A stretch of DNA of 64,000 nucleotides from Desulfosediminicola ganghwensis (GCF_005116675.2 NZ_CP050699.1:5465001-5529000), one strand, 5' to 3'; shown: positions 27,060 through 37,134, counted from the first letter of the stretch. Notes: a model not told the origin generated them from the sequence alone. A program made the numbers and translations.

Positions 27060-28451
27060 TTACTTGCCAAGACAAAACTGTTCAAAAATAACGTCAAGGA
27101 TATCTTCTGTGGTCGTCTCACCAACAATCTCACCAAGTTGATCGAGACATTCCTGTAATTCGACCGCGATCAGATCACTGGTTAACCCCATATTCAATGC
27201 TTCCTGAATCCGGATACAAGCTTCATTGGCTTTTTGCAGCGCCAGCTTATGCCGCATATTCGGCGCACAAGCAGTCTCCTCCCACTGCTCACTACCGGAC
27301 GCCACACGATTAAAAATCGCTTTCTTCAGTTCCTCGATACCATGCTGCTCTCTGGCTGATATATAAACAGCCGGAGCATCGGTACCAAGAGGCCTGGTAA
27401 AGCCTTCATGAACTTTGCACACATCGGTTTTATTAACCAGCACCAGTAAAGGCTTATGAGCAACTGACTCATAAAGGCGGACGTCTGCAGCAGATATTTC
27501 CCGAGCTCCGTCGAGCATGAACAGCACCAGGTCTGCCGCGTTAATCAACTCCTTCGCTCGCTGAATTCCGAGTTCCTCAACAGTCTCGGCATCTTCCCTG
27601 ATACCCGCAGTATCAACAAGTCGTACCGGCATTCCGAGAATATCTATATATTCTTCAATTGTATCTCTGGTTGTCCCCGGGATCTCTGTAACCAAGGCCC
27701 GCTCTTCCTGCAATAGAGTATTGAGCAGGCTTGATTTGCCGACATTGGGAAGCCCGGCTATAACCACTGAAATCCCTTCCCGATAGATCTTGCCCTGCTC
27801 TGCACTTCGCAAAAGTTTGTCCAGCGGTGATGCCACTTCAGTGTCCAGCTGGCTGATAAGATGGCTGTGATCGACAATTTCCACATCTTCATCCGGAAAA
27901 TCGATCGCCACCTCTATAACCGCCCGCATGTTGGTCAGGCTTTTGCGAATTATATCTATTTGTTGAAAGAGTGAACCGGAGAGTTGTTCCTGCGCCAGAT
28001 CTACACCTTTGTTGGTGCGGGCAGTGAGAATGTCGATTACCGCTTCTGCCTGGGTAAGGTCGATTCTGCCATTGAGAAATGCTCTTTTGGTGAATTCTCC
28101 GGGTTCAGCCAGTTCGACCCCCTGACGGAGAAGCAGTTCAAGCACATTCTGCAATACCAGAAATGAGCCGTGGCAGTGAATTTCGACCACATCTTCCCTG
28201 GTATAGGTGCGCGGAGCCTGCATATAAACTGCAAGCACCTCATCAAGCACTTTGCTGTCTGCCGGGTCTGTTACATGACCATAATAAAGGCGATGACTTT
28301 CGTAAGCGCAGTTTTTGTCCAACGGCACAAAAATACGGCGCAGAATCTCGAGAGATTCTGCGCCGCTCATTCTGATAATGCCGATTCCACCTGCACCAGG
28401 GGGAGTAGACATTGCAGCTATGGTATTTTCCTGATTGAGATGATTGCTCAT
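27060..28451 (-). CDS. mnmE: tRNA modification GTPase MnmE
   Basis: With MnmG this GTPase adds the aminomethyl-type group to uridine 34 of certain tRNAs. The 463-residue length is normal. The N-terminal folate-binding part begins NTIAAMSTPPGAGGIGIIR. The G domain in the middle has GLPNVGKSS (P-loop), TTRD (switch), DTAGIR and NKTD. The C-terminus ends with the expected Cys-Leu-Gly-Lys. It is the last gene of the minus-strand rpmH-rnpA-yidD-yidC-jag-mnmE row. The partner mnmG lies on the other strand 4.7 kb away, as in many genomes where this region is near the replication origin. Confidence 0.97.
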   Translation of the reverse strand: MSNHLNQENTIAAMSTPPGAGGIGIIRMSGAESLEILRRIFVPLDKNCAYESHRLYYGHVTDPADSKVLDEVLAVYMQAPRTYTREDVVEIHCHGSFLVLQNVLELLLRQGVELAEPGEFTKRAFLNGRIDLTQAEAVIDILTARTNKGVDLAQEQLSGSLFQQIDIIRKSLTNMRAVIEVAIDFPDEDVEIVDHSHLISQLDTEVASPLDKLLRSAEQGKIYREGISVVIAGLPNVGKSSLLNTLLQEERALVTEIPGTTRDTIEEYIDILGMPVRLVDTAGIREDAETVEELGIQRAKELINAADLVLFMLDGAREISAADVRLYESVAHKPLLVLVNKTDVCKVHEGFTRPLGTDAPAVYISAREQHGIEELKKAIFNRVASGSEQWEETACAPNMRHKLALQKANEACIRIQEALNMGLTSDLIAVELQECLDQLGEIVGETTTEDILDVIFEQFCLGK

Positions 28452-28489
28452 TTTTTCTCTACAGCTGCGAGCAATCGTGTGCAGGCAGC

Positions 28490-29434
28490 TTACTCATCAC
28501 TTGTGGGTTTTGCCCCGTTTTTTCCATTCCTGCCTTTGCGACCACCGCGATTACCGCCTTTTTTGCGGCCGCCACGTCCGGCTTTCCCAGGTTTGTAGAT
28601 AAGGATTTTTTTGAAGAGTCCGTCTCCAACAGATCGGCTGCGAACTTCTTTGTCTTCCTGGAGTACCATATGTATTTCGCGGCGTTCGGAAGGGTTAAGT
28701 GCCGGAAGAACCTGGGTTTTGCCTGTCTCCTTGACTTTAGCAGCATACTCTACGGCTTTCTGCTTGAGTTCTTCAAGCCTGCGCTCACGGAAACTACCGA
28801 CATTGACCTTGATCCGAAGTCGCTCCGGACACTGTCTTGCCACCATTTTGCGGAGCAGGTATTGAATGGAGTCTAAGGTTTTGCCTTCCGGACCTGCGAG
28901 CTCCTCTTCAAATTCACCGCTGACATTGCATTCAACAGCAAGCCCTTCATTGGAAACCGCAACCTCTGAGGGATACCCCATCTTCTCAAGCAATTGTACA
29001 AGCTGAGCCTTGACAATTGCAACACTCTGAGCGCTTGCTTCAGTCTCGGCCTCTGCCTCTGCCTCCGCCTCTACTTCGATTTCAGCGGATTCGCTTTTTT
29101 CTTCGACTGGGATAGCTGCTTTCGCAATTGGCTCAGCATCATCAACGGATTGAGTTTCATCAGCCACAGACTCTTCAGCGTGTTGCTCCTCAACCGTCTC
29201 TTCAGGCTCAGGCTGTTTTGCTGAAGAGATCGCATTCGCGAAATCTTCATCGACATCCTGCTTTAAGGAAACTCGAATTTTGGCCTTTCTGCGAATAAGC
29301 CCAAAAATCCCATTTGATCCCGTTTCCAATACCTCGATATCAAGCATTTCCTGTGGAACGTTTAAGGTCTCACAAGCTTTCTTTATTGCGTCTGTAACTT
29401 CTTTTCCGAAAAAGTCTTTTTTTTCACCAGACAT
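28490..29434 (-). CDS. jag: RNA-binding protein Jag/KhpB
   Basis: Protein of 314 residues with three recognisable parts: Jag N-terminal domain (about 1-55, including KKDFFGKEVTDAIKKACE and NGIFGLIRRKA), a long acidic Glu/Ala linker (about 65-145), and KH plus R3H single-stranded nucleic-acid-binding domains (about 150-285). A basic Gly/Arg/Lys tail (about 285-314) is unusual and probably adds RNA affinity. The gene lies between yidC and mnmE, its standard place. The long acidic linker is larger than in short Jag proteins but common in anaerobic Gram-negatives. Confidence 0.93.
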   Translation of the reverse strand: MSGEKKDFFGKEVTDAIKKACETLNVPQEMLDIEVLETGSNGIFGLIRRKAKIRVSLKQDVDEDFANAISSAKQPEPEETVEEQHAEESVADETQSVDDAEPIAKAAIPVEEKSESAEIEVEAEAEAEAETEASAQSVAIVKAQLVQLLEKMGYPSEVAVSNEGLAVECNVSGEFEEELAGPEGKTLDSIQYLLRKMVARQCPERLRIKVNVGSFRERRLEELKQKAVEYAAKVKETGKTQVLPALNPSERREIHMVLQEDKEVRSRSVGDGLFKKILIYKPGKAGRGGRKKGGNRGGRKGRNGKNGAKPTSDE

Positions 29435-29510
29435 TGCTTCTCTCTGCTTTTAGGTTTCTCAGCTACCGCGATCCGATCTCATCATGAGATCGGATGCGAA
29501 TTTGCCGGAA

Positions 29511-31163
29511 TCAGGCTGCCTTTTGCGCCACTTCGCGGTTGATCAACTGCTGCTGGAGAATCGACAACAGGTTGTTGACAAACCAGTAGAGTACCAGACC
29601 AGAGGCAAAATTGAGAAACATAAAGGTAAAGATCACCGGCAGGAACATCAGAATTCTTGCCTGAGTCGGGTCAGCTGTCGTTGGGGTGAACTTCTGTTGA
29701 ATAAACATGGAAGCGCCCATCATCAATGTCAATACTGGAATACCGTGCAGGTATGGAATATCGAAACCAATCCACAATCTGTCTGGCGCCGAAAGGTCGT
29801 TAATCCAGAGCATGAACGGCGCATGGCGAAGCTCAATACTCTGCAACAGGACCTTATAAAGTGCAAAGAATACCGGAATCTGTAACACCATTGGCAGACA
29901 GCCGCCCAGTGGATTGACCTTATAGGTCTTGTAGAGGCCCATCACCTCCTGATTCATCTTGGTTGGATCATCCTTGTACTTCTCTTTGATCTTCACCATC
30001 TTCGGCTGAAGTTTCTGCATATTTTTCATCGACTTCATACCCTTTTGGGTAATTGGCCAGAAAACTGCCTTGAAGAGAACGGTCACCAGGATGATGGCAA
30101 TACCGTAGTTGTGAACAAATCCGTAAAAGAAGTTCAACAACCAGAGGGTTGGACGGGCGATAAAATCAAAGAATCCGAAGTTTACAGCCTTCTGGAGATT
30201 GTGCCCGATCTCCTCCATCACCTTTACTTTTTTCGGTCCGTAGTAGATTCCGTAACTATAGGTCTTCTCGGCTCCTGGCTGAAGCGTGTCCAGATCTCCG
30301 GACAATGTGGTGACAGTAAGCTCTTCATCACCTTGCATATGGTAACTGGTGCCGATCCCTTCATATGGGATAATGGCCCTTACGAAATAATGACTGCCGT
30401 AACCTGCCCAATCAAAATTACCCTGCAGGGTCATCGGGCCGTCTTTGTACTTCTTGACCTTCACCTCATTGAGATCGCCATTCTGATAACTGGTCGGCCC
30501 ACGGAAGAGAAAGCCATCAGCCGGACTACCGGTTTTCAGGAATGGAGTGTTGACCTGCTGCAACTGCGGCATTCCCTGAAGAACGCTGCCGCTGGTATTT
30601 CGTACAGTCACCGCGAGGTCGAACAGATAACTGTCCTTGGCGAAAGTGTAGGTACGGGTAATAACAAGACCTGCTCCGGCATCAGCTTCCATCACCAGAC
30701 GGGCCTTGCCATCGCTGAAAGTCACGCCCTCGCTGGTGGCCTTGTAGAGGAGATCCTGACCAACCGCGCCACCCCAGGAAAATTTCAGTGGGTAGCCAGC
30801 CGCATCGCTGGAATTGACGAGCTCTTCTCCCGGAGCATTTTCTTCCATTGTATGGAAGTGCTCTTTCAATGAGATCCGCTTCAGCGCGCCACCATTTTCT
30901 GTGAACACTGCAGTATACAGATCGGTGTCCACAGTGATATCCCTGGCCTCAGGATGCATTACAACCGGCTGAACCGGAGTAACCATTGCCGGCGCCTGTG
31001 TCTCTTGTGGAGTTGCTATTTGCTGGCTACCATCAACTGCGGTACCTTCCACCTGGGTCACAACCTGAGTCTGCTCAGGCTCAAACCCGACAAAAAAGTA
31101 CTGGTAACCAAACAATATGGCGAAAGATAGAATTACTGCCAATATGGCTCTTTGGATATCCAT
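29511..31163 (-). CDS. yidC: Membrane protein insertase YidC
   Basis: Inserts proteins into the inner membrane, alone or with Sec. The length of 550 residues is that of the Gram-negative form with a large periplasmic domain. The first helix (about 7-25) is followed by a Gln/Thr/Val-rich linker, the periplasmic beta domain (about 75-320), and the C-terminal five-helix insertase core (about 335-540). That core contains the ITQKGMKSMKNMQKLQPK cytoplasmic loop, the NPLGGCLPM motif and the LYWFVNN segment. It sits between yidD and jag, its usual position. Confidence 0.97.
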   Translation of the reverse strand: MDIQRAILAVILSFAILFGYQYFFVGFEPEQTQVVTQVEGTAVDGSQQIATPQETQAPAMVTPVQPVVMHPEARDITVDTDLYTAVFTENGGALKRISLKEHFHTMEENAPGEELVNSSDAAGYPLKFSWGGAVGQDLLYKATSEGVTFSDGKARLVMEADAGAGLVITRTYTFAKDSYLFDLAVTVRNTSGSVLQGMPQLQQVNTPFLKTGSPADGFLFRGPTSYQNGDLNEVKVKKYKDGPMTLQGNFDWAGYGSHYFVRAIIPYEGIGTSYHMQGDEELTVTTLSGDLDTLQPGAEKTYSYGIYYGPKKVKVMEEIGHNLQKAVNFGFFDFIARPTLWLLNFFYGFVHNYGIAIILVTVLFKAVFWPITQKGMKSMKNMQKLQPKMVKIKEKYKDDPTKMNQEVMGLYKTYKVNPLGGCLPMVLQIPVFFALYKVLLQSIELRHAPFMLWINDLSAPDRLWIGFDIPYLHGIPVLTLMMGASMFIQQKFTPTTADPTQARILMFLPVIFTFMFLNFASGLVLYWFVNNLLSILQQQLINREVAQKAA

Positions 31164-31237
31164 GTGCTTACCGATTGAATTTACGCCACAGAAATGATCC
31201 CGTGGAATGGAAGTTAAATAAGTGTGGCGGCAACCGC

Positions 31238-31477
31238 TTAGCGCAGAGGATCATAACCGCCTCTCGAAAATGGATGGCAACGCAGTATACGACGAATGCC
31301 GAGATATGTCCCCCGTATCGCACCATATTTCTTTAGTGCCTCGATTGTGTACGCAGAACACGTGGGAGTAAAGCGGCAGCTGGGGGGAAGTAATGGGGAT
31401 ATCAAATATTGATATCCGCGAACCATCCACAAGAGCATAATCTTGGGAATCTGAGATATTCTGATCTCAGCTTTCAT
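31238..31477 (-). CDS. yidD: Membrane protein insertion efficiency factor YidD
   Basis: Small protein of 79 residues that helps YidC-dependent insertion. The hallmark Cys motif is present ([18 protein letters not shown]) after an N-terminal amphipathic helix, and the C-terminus is [14 protein letters not shown]. Its start overlaps the end of rnpA by 11 bases, as in most bacteria where rpmH, rnpA, yidD and yidC form one operon. Confidence 0.97.
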   Translation of the reverse strand: MKAEIRISQIPKIMLLWMVRGYQYLISPLLPPSCRFTPTCSAYTIEALKKYGAIRGTYLGIRRILRCHPFSRGGYDPLR

Positions 31478-31823
31478 GTATTGCTCTCCACTTGCGGGTC
31501 AGTGGTTCAACCGCTTTACTGATGGAAAGGGGAGAGGTGAATGCGAAGTCAGGCCTGACTGCAAATACGATATCGGCACCGGACGGATAGAGTTCCCGCT
31601 CCAAGCGGAACGATTCTCGAATTATCCGTTTGATGCGATTTCTCCTGACAGCACCCCGAATTTTCCGGTTTACACTGATCCCGATCCGGCTGTACCCCAG
31701 GTCGTTTGGACAACAGATGAGAGAAAATCCCTTGCCGTGCAAACGTTTGCCCTGGTCATATACCCTATTGAACTCCCAGCCTTTGCGTAGCTGAGAGTCC
31801 TTGGGAAATGAAAGTTTTTTCAA
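31467..31823 (-). CDS. rnpA: Ribonuclease P protein component
   Basis: Protein subunit of RNase P, which trims tRNA 5' ends. The open frame extends up to 31922, but that upstream part lies inside rpmH in another frame. The likeliest start is the TTG at 31823, ten bases after the rpmH stop, giving 118 residues, the normal size. Motifs are [16 protein letters not shown] at the N-terminus and the RNA-binding block [17 protein letters not shown]. There is only a weak ribosome site, suggesting coupling to rpmH. Confidence 0.92.
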   Translation of the reverse strand: MKKLSFPKDSQLRKGWEFNRVYDQGKRLHGKGFSLICCPNDLGYSRIGISVNRKIRGAVRRNRIKRIIRESFRLERELYPSGADIVFAVRPDFAFTSPLSISKAVEPLTRKWRAIHES

Positions 31824-31833
31824 AAAAGCTCGG

Positions 31834-31971
31834 TTATGCGGACAAACGTTTACGACCGCGCGCTCTGCGAGCATTAAGAATTGCACGTCCTGCGCGAGTT
31901 GCCATACGGGCACGAAATCCATGGGTGCGACTACGTTTGATGTTGCTTGGCTGAAAAGTACGCTTGCTCAT
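31834..31971 (-). CDS. rpmH: Ribosomal protein bL34
   Basis: Reverse-complement reading gives a 45-residue, highly basic protein opening [19 protein letters not shown] and ending [11 protein letters not shown], a full match to bL34 of the large subunit. GAGGAA lies before the ATG as ribosome site. It heads the minus-strand row rpmH-rnpA-yidD-yidC-jag-mnmE. dnaA, which often sits across from rpmH, is absent here. Confidence 0.96.
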   Translation of the reverse strand: MSKRTFQPSNIKRSRTHGFRARMATRAGRAILNARRARGRKRLSA

Positions 31972-32284
31972 AATTCACTTCCTCTTGTACTAATCCGTGC
32001 GCTGCACGGAGTATTCTAAAATTTCCCAGGCCTTTGTCGAGCTCTTTAAACCTGTACATCCTTGATTTATAAGAGCTTGCCTCCCCAATAGCGTTATGCC
32101 CAAATTTTATCCGGGGATTTAAAAATCACAAAAGATGAATATTAACCACAGAAGTCACAGACTGTCAAACATTTTCACCTGTCAGGAACACCTCGTCTTG
32201 CATAGAACAGTCCGCTATGATACTTTCAGGCGAAATACATGATCTATCGCGTCTCCTGAGTTCAATTGCTTCGGTATCCTCCAC
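31972..32284. other. Divergent promoter region between rpmH and a methyltransferase gene
   Basis: About 310 bases, AT-rich near 32090-32160, carrying the outward promoters for the ribosomal-protein row and the methyltransferase gene. A TTAACCACA (32144-32152), one mismatch from a DnaA box, was noted, but only single copies occur, so an origin cannot be claimed. Confidence 0.45.
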
Positions 32285-33121
32285 ATGACAGACTTTGCTA
32301 ATTATACATACAACGACCTCGACTGGAACCTTCTCTGGCAAAACGCCCGTGACAAAAGAGGCTGGTCCAGCAAAGGCCCATCGGATTGGGATAAAAAATC
32401 TGCGTCATTTGCCTCGCGCAACAGCGACTCCCCGTTTACCAGTCTGCTTTTGCAACATTTGCCGCTTACGCCTGAAACAACTGTACTTGATATCGGTTGT
32501 GGTCCTGGCACTCTGGCTATCCCCCTGGCCAGAAAAGTCTGTTCGGTAACGGCCATCGACTTCTCACCCGGTATGCTCGATATCCTGCAACAAAACGCCC
32601 GAAAAGAACAACTGAAAAACATCCGTACCATTCAGTGCGCCTGGGAGGATAACTGGCAGCAAAAAAATATCAACGTACACGATATAACAATTGCTTCCCG
32701 CTCCCTGAACGTCAAGGACATCTCAGGAGCAATTGACAAACTTAACAGTTACGCTGCCAAATACGTGTTTATAGTAGATCGGATTTCGCCTACCCCATTC
32801 GATCCCGATCTCTACGAGGCCGTGGGCCGAAGCTTTCAGTCCGGCCCCGATTATATCTATACGCTCAATACATTGTATACTAAAAATATACACCCAAACG
32901 TCGTAATTATTGAGCTTGAAAAAGAATTACATTTTGAAAGTCTTGACCAGGCCTTTCTCTCGTATAGCTGGATGTTGAAAGACATGAACGATGAAGAGGA
33001 GTTACTGGTCAGGCGCTACCTGAATCAAAAGTCTCAGCCCAACGCGGACGGCAGTATAACAATTATCCGTGAGACACCACCGCGCTGGGCGGTGATCTGG
33101 TGGAAAAAAAATCAACATTGA
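32285..33121 (+). CDS. Class I SAM-dependent methyltransferase
   Basis: Protein of 278 residues with a Rossmann-type methyltransferase core. Motif I is VLDIGCGPGTLAIPLA (about 69-84), followed by the acidic ribose-binding end of strand 2 (VTAIDFSPGML) and a motif near DITIASRSLN. The C-terminal third has an unassigned alpha/beta cap with FLSYSWMLKDMNDEEE. The substrate cannot be told. It precedes mnmG by 43 bases on the same strand; the co-location with mnmG and lgt may be an operon but does not prove a tRNA target. Confidence 0.8.
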   Translation: MTDFANYTYNDLDWNLLWQNARDKRGWSSKGPSDWDKKSASFASRNSDSPFTSLLLQHLPLTPETTVLDIGCGPGTLAIPLARKVCSVTAIDFSPGMLDILQQNARKEQLKNIRTIQCAWEDNWQQKNINVHDITIASRSLNVKDISGAIDKLNSYAAKYVFIVDRISPTPFDPDLYEAVGRSFQSGPDYIYTLNTLYTKNIHPNVVIIELEKELHFESLDQAFLSYSWMLKDMNDEEELLVRRYLNQKSQPNADGSITIIRETPPRWAVIWWKKNQH

Positions 33122-33164
33122 ACTTGTGCTGAACAGCACTCCCTAGGATAAGCAAATAAAATCA

Positions 33165-35051
33165 ATGAACGACTACGATGTAATAGTAATTGGTGCAGGC
33201 CATGCCGGTTGTGAAGCTGCGCTGGCCAGTGCCCGCATGGGATGTAATACTCTGGTAACCATTATCAACGCTGATACAATTGGTGCCATGTCCTGCAACC
33301 CCGCCATTGGCGGATTGGCTAAAGGTCACCTGGTCCGGGAGATAGACGCTCTTGGTGGTGAAATGGCAACAAATATAGACGCCACTTCTATCCAGTTCAG
33401 AAGGCTCAATACCAGCAAAGGACCGGCAGTCAGATCATCCCGGGCCCAGGCTGACAGACTCCTTTACCGGCTGCGAATGAAGTCTGTACTCGAAAATCAG
33501 AAAAATCTTACGATCAGCCAGACAGTTGCCGACTCCCTCATCGTAGAAGACAACAAAGTTTGTGGCATCACCACTTCTCTCAATGAAGAGATCCGTGCTG
33601 CCGCAGTTATCGTTGCCACAGGGACATTTTTAAACGGCCTCGTGCATATTGGGTTGAAGAATTTTCCAGCAGGCCGTCTTGGCGATTCGCCATCCGTTAA
33701 ACTTGCTCAGTGGTTTAAAGAGGCGGGTTTTCAGGTTGGCCGGATGAAGACAGGTACCGTCCCCAGGCTTGATGCGAATACTATCGACTATTCAGAACTG
33801 GAACCCCAGCATAGTGATCAGCCTCCTGCACACTTTTCCTTCGCCTCTTCAGGACGCTATACTCTGCCTCAGCTCCCCTGCCATATTACCTATACCAACG
33901 AAACAACACATGAGGTTATCAGGCAGGGAATTGATCAGTCCCCGATGTACACCGGTATAATAGAAGGCATTGGCGCACGGTATTGTCCTTCCATCGAAGA
34001 CAAGGTTATGCGCTTTCCGGAAAAGCTCAGACATCAGGTTTTCCTTGAGCCGGAAGGTCTCGACACCACAGAAGTTTATCCCAACGGGTTACCCACCAGT
34101 CTCCCTCTCAACACGCAGATTGCCATGATCCGCTCAATCAAAGGTCTTGAAAATGCAAAGATTATTCGACCTGGCTATGCTATTGAATATGATTACATTG
34201 ATCCGCTTGAACTTCGCCCATCACTTGCCACCAAACGCTTTGATGGCCTTTACCTTGCCGGTCAGATCAACGGCACCTCCGGTTATGAGGAGGCTGCTGC
34301 ACAGGGTTTGATGGCTGCCATCAACGCCGTGCGCTATGTTCGCGGAGAAGAACCATTCATTCTTGATCGTTCTGAGGCATATATAGGTGTACTCATAGAT
34401 GACCTTGTAACCCTCGGCACTAAAGAGCCTTATCGTCTCTTTACCTCAAGAGCCGAATACAGACTTTTGCTGCGCGAAGACAACGCAGATCTCAGGCTTT
34501 GCCAGAAAGGATTTGACATAGGTCTGCTTGACCAGGACCGTTACCAGCATTTCATTGCCAAACAGGCTGCCATCCAGGAAGGACTTGAACTGCTCAAAAC
34601 TGAAACGGTACGACCAACCAGTGAAATAAGCGATGCACTGGTCGAACTTGGCAGCACCCCGGCTAAACAAAAATATTACCTTGCCGACCTCCTTAGAAGG
34701 CCTGAAATTGATCTGCATAAACTTGCCCAACTCCCCCTGGCCGATGTGGTACAGCAAAGGCTGGACAATCTTGCCGCCTCTGATGTCTGCGACGAAATCC
34801 AGCTTGAGATCAAATTCCAGGGGTATATTGACCGCCAGCGTGAACAGGTTGAACGATTCAAGAAAATGGAAGCGGTCAAACTGCCTGAAGAACTCGACTA
34901 CCAATCGATGTCAGGACTTTCCAATGAGGTCGTGGAAAAGTTGACTACAATCAAGCCACTCTCGCTCGGCCAGGCTTCACGCATTTCCGGAGTAACGCCT
35001 GCAGCAATATCAGTTCTCCAGGTGCATCTCCGGCGCCGCAGACACCAATAA
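33165..35051 (+). CDS. mnmG: tRNA uridine-34 modification enzyme MnmG
   Basis: FAD-binding partner of MnmE, 628 residues (usual length). It opens with the dinucleotide-binding fold [19 protein letters not shown], keeps [21 protein letters not shown] and the cysteine-containing [11 protein letters not shown], and has the FAD-binding [18 protein letters not shown] block. The C-terminal helical domain ends [18 protein letters not shown], the piece that contacts MnmE. The lgt gene starts 6 bases downstream. Confidence 0.97.
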   Translation: MNDYDVIVIGAGHAGCEAALASARMGCNTLVTIINADTIGAMSCNPAIGGLAKGHLVREIDALGGEMATNIDATSIQFRRLNTSKGPAVRSSRAQADRLLYRLRMKSVLENQKNLTISQTVADSLIVEDNKVCGITTSLNEEIRAAAVIVATGTFLNGLVHIGLKNFPAGRLGDSPSVKLAQWFKEAGFQVGRMKTGTVPRLDANTIDYSELEPQHSDQPPAHFSFASSGRYTLPQLPCHITYTNETTHEVIRQGIDQSPMYTGIIEGIGARYCPSIEDKVMRFPEKLRHQVFLEPEGLDTTEVYPNGLPTSLPLNTQIAMIRSIKGLENAKIIRPGYAIEYDYIDPLELRPSLATKRFDGLYLAGQINGTSGYEEAAAQGLMAAINAVRYVRGEEPFILDRSEAYIGVLIDDLVTLGTKEPYRLFTSRAEYRLLLREDNADLRLCQKGFDIGLLDQDRYQHFIAKQAAIQEGLELLKTETVRPTSEISDALVELGSTPAKQKYYLADLLRRPEIDLHKLAQLPLADVVQQRLDNLAASDVCDEIQLEIKFQGYIDRQREQVERFKKMEAVKLPEELDYQSMSGLSNEVVEKLTTIKPLSLGQASRISGVTPAAISVLQVHLRRRRHQ

Positions 35052-35057
35052 TACACA

Positions 35058-35861
35058 ATGCTCACCTACCCAGAAATCGATCCGGTTCTATTCAATATCG
35101 GCGGTCCCTTCCAGGTCCGCTGGTATGGACTCATGTATGTGCTTGGCTTTATTGCTACTTACATCCTGGTGCGGCACCAGATACGCCGCTTTGGCTACAA
35201 TGAACTCTCAGAGCACTTTGAAAATCTTAATTTCGTTCTCCTGCTTGGAGTTGTACTTGGTGGCAGGCTTGGCTATATCCTTTTCTACAATCTTGATTTT
35301 TACCTGGAAAATCCTCTTCAGATGCTTGCCCTTACCTCCGGTGGCATGTCCTTTCACGGTGCATGCATCGCCCTCATCGGGGGGGCCTGGATTTTCACCA
35401 GGAAAAACAAGATCGATTTCTGGAAAACAGCCGATCTCTATGCTGCAACGATCCCGATTGGTCTGGGCCTTGGTAGAATCGGCAACTTTATCAATGGTGA
35501 ACTCTTCGGTCGCACAACTGAAGTCCCCTGGGGGATGGTATTCCCAGGCGGTGGTCCCTTACCAAGACATCCATCCCAACTCTACGAGTCACTGCTTGAG
35601 GGCCTTGTATTGTTCATCATCCTCTGGTCACTGAAAAGCAAACCATGGCGAGGCCTCAAAGGATGGCCACACGGTTCGATCCTCTCGCTTTTTCTCATAG
35701 GTTATGGAGTCTTGAGATCGTTAGTGGAGCTGGTCCGAGAACCGGACCAGCAAATCGGTTATCTGTTTGCTTCTTTTACCATGGGGCAACTTCTCAGTTT
35801 TGCCATGATTTTCACAGGTATGAGCATTTGGCTGTATCGTTCACACCTCACCAGAAGCTAA
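35058..35861 (+). CDS. lgt: Prolipoprotein diacylglyceryl transferase
   Basis: Inner-membrane enzyme that adds diacylglycerol to the lipobox cysteine of lipoproteins, such as the TPR lipoprotein at 23,914. It has 267 residues with about seven membrane helices. Conserved marks are the N-terminal RWYGLMYVLGF segment, GGRLGYILFYN, GGMSFHGACIA, and the Lgt signature GRIGNFINGELFGR, followed by RHPSQLYE. The gene starts six bases after mnmG, so they are probably co-transcribed. Confidence 0.97.
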   Translation: MLTYPEIDPVLFNIGGPFQVRWYGLMYVLGFIATYILVRHQIRRFGYNELSEHFENLNFVLLLGVVLGGRLGYILFYNLDFYLENPLQMLALTSGGMSFHGACIALIGGAWIFTRKNKIDFWKTADLYAATIPIGLGLGRIGNFINGELFGRTTEVPWGMVFPGGGPLPRHPSQLYESLLEGLVLFIILWSLKSKPWRGLKGWPHGSILSLFLIGYGVLRSLVELVREPDQQIGYLFASFTMGQLLSFAMIFTGMSIWLYRSHLTRS

Positions 35862-35891
35862 CAGATTCGATTCAATTCAAATAAGGCAGGC

Positions 35892-36164
35892 TTACTGAAC
35901 TTTTTCACACAGACGCTTGCCTGGTTTGAATTTCACAACGTTGTGCGCAGGAATGATAATAGACTGTCCGGTCTGGGGGTTACGCCCTTTCTGGGCAGCG
36001 CGCTCAACGACCTTAAATGAGCCAAAGCCAACAAGTGTGACACGCTCACCACGCTCCATGGCTTCCACCATGTTCTTAAGTACGATGTTCAGCGCTTTCT
36101 CAGCCTGGACTTTGGTAATTCCCCTGGTCTCCGCTATTGCCGCAACCAACTCCCCTTTGTTCAT
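35892..36164 (-). CDS. HU-family DNA-binding protein
   Basis: Nucleoid protein of 90 residues that bends DNA without strong sequence preference. It opens MNKGELVAAIAE with the two dimerising helices, then VTLVGFGSFKVVER and the DNA-contacting beta arm GRNPQTGQSIIIPAHN, and closes with FKPGKRLCEKV. It is a normal-length HU subunit; assignment to HU rather than IHF rests on the arm sequence and overall likeness. It lies convergent to lgt, with an AT-rich upstream region carrying a palindrome at 36273. Confidence 0.93.
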   Translation of the reverse strand: MNKGELVAAIAETRGITKVQAEKALNIVLKNMVEAMERGERVTLVGFGSFKVVERAAQKGRNPQTGQSIIIPAHNVVKFKPGKRLCEKVQ

Positions 36165-36465
36165 CGTGTACTCTCCTTTTTCCCCTCAAGAAATCTGAAC
36201 TTCGTTCAATAAACACAAGCATTATTAATGGGTTCAGAGGAAAATACAATTGAGACAATTACCTGTTTTTCGCTAGGTACATATACCTAGTACACCTTCA
36301 ACTTTCCTATGCTTTTATAATAATATCAATTAATTAAGCAAATCAACAGCAGCAACAACATACCTACTGCATGCAAAAAAAAATGAAAAATTATTGAATT
36401 AGTAACATTTCCGCATCAATTATTAGTGTTTCACTTCACCAATATTACAACTATTTCGTTTAATC
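36165..36465. other. AT-rich region between the HU and response-regulator genes
   Basis: About 300 bases, strongly AT-rich. It holds the upstream region of the minus-strand HU gene and the downstream region of the minus-strand response-regulator gene. The one clear element is the palindrome at 36273-36290. No gene was recognised. Confidence 0.5.
36273..36290. promoter_or_regulatory. Palindrome CTAGGTA-N4-TACCTAG
   Basis: Two perfect 7-base arms separated by CATA. It lies 109 bases upstream of the HU start and 176 bases past the response-regulator stop. This size suits a dimeric regulator. A perfect palindrome with the same CTAGG core (37417-37430) lies before the carbonic anhydrase gene. Confidence 0.4.
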
Positions 36466-37134
36466 CTAATATTTGACAGGGGTGACAAAGCCGTTTCGCA
36501 CGGCAAAATTCACCAGGTCGACGCTATTCTTCATCTGAAACTTACGAAGCAAACTTGAGCGATGGTGGTCGACGGTTCTCGGGCTCAGCCCCAGATTGTC
36601 CGCCATCTGTTTGCTGGTATAGCCGTCAACGACGAGTTGGAGTATTTCCTTCTCCCGTTTTGTTAACTGCTGAAAAGGACTTTTCCGTTCTCCTCGATAG
36701 GTGTTGATAACATCATCTGCAAAATCCTCAGCAATAAATGGCGAAATATAACTCTTCCCTGATTGGATTTTACGGATAGCGATCAGCAACTCCTCATCAG
36801 AATCGTCCTTTACCATATACCCGTCTGCACCTGCAGTCATTGAATGATAAAAATACTGTTTGCTTTTGTGCATGGTCAAGATGAGAACTTTCACCCATGA
36901 GCACTTCGCTTTGACCTGGCCCACAGCCTCCATGCCGCCAATCTTCGGCATACTTATATCAAGTATTACAAGATCAACCGGTTGCCTATCAAGGAGCTCC
37001 AGCAATTCTTCTCCGTCTCCGACTTCCCCAACAACTTCAAGGTCATCATTTTGAGAAATAATATTCTTAATTCCATGCCTGATCAGTACATGATCATCTG
37101 CCAGGACAACCCTATAGGGATGAGTCTCAACCAT
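36466..37134 (-). CDS. NarL/LuxR-type response regulator
   Basis: Two-domain transcription factor of 222 residues. The receiver domain has the acidic pair Asp13-Asp14 (VLADDH), phospho-acceptor Asp59 (DLVILDISMP) and the conserved Lys in YMVKDDSD. The output domain (about 150-215) is a LuxR helix-turn-helix with LTKREKEILQLVVDGYTSKQMADNLGLSPRTVDHHRS. AGAGG ribosome site nine bases before the ATG. No sensor kinase lies next to it, so it is an orphan. It stands alone between the HU gene and the divergent carbonic anhydrase row. Confidence 0.93.
   Translation of the reverse strand: MVETHPYRVVLADDHVLIRHGIKNIISQNDDLEVVGEVGDGEELLELLDRQPVDLVILDISMPKIGGMEAVGQVKAKCSWVKVLILTMHKSKQYFYHSMTAGADGYMVKDDSDEELLIAIRKIQSGKSYISPFIAEDFADDVINTYRGERKSPFQQLTKREKEILQLVVDGYTSKQMADNLGLSPRTVDHHRSSLLRKFQMKNSVDLVNFAVRNGFVTPVKY

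Noticed and set aside
31824-31922. Long rnpA frame starting inside rpmH
   Set aside because: The upstream residues are the rpmH sequence in another frame and do not look like RnpA; the TTG at 31823 gives the normal length.
32110-32152. Single DnaA-box-like sequences between rpmH and the methyltransferase gene
   Set aside because: Only isolated near-matches were found, with no cluster of boxes and no dnaA gene, so an origin is not supported.
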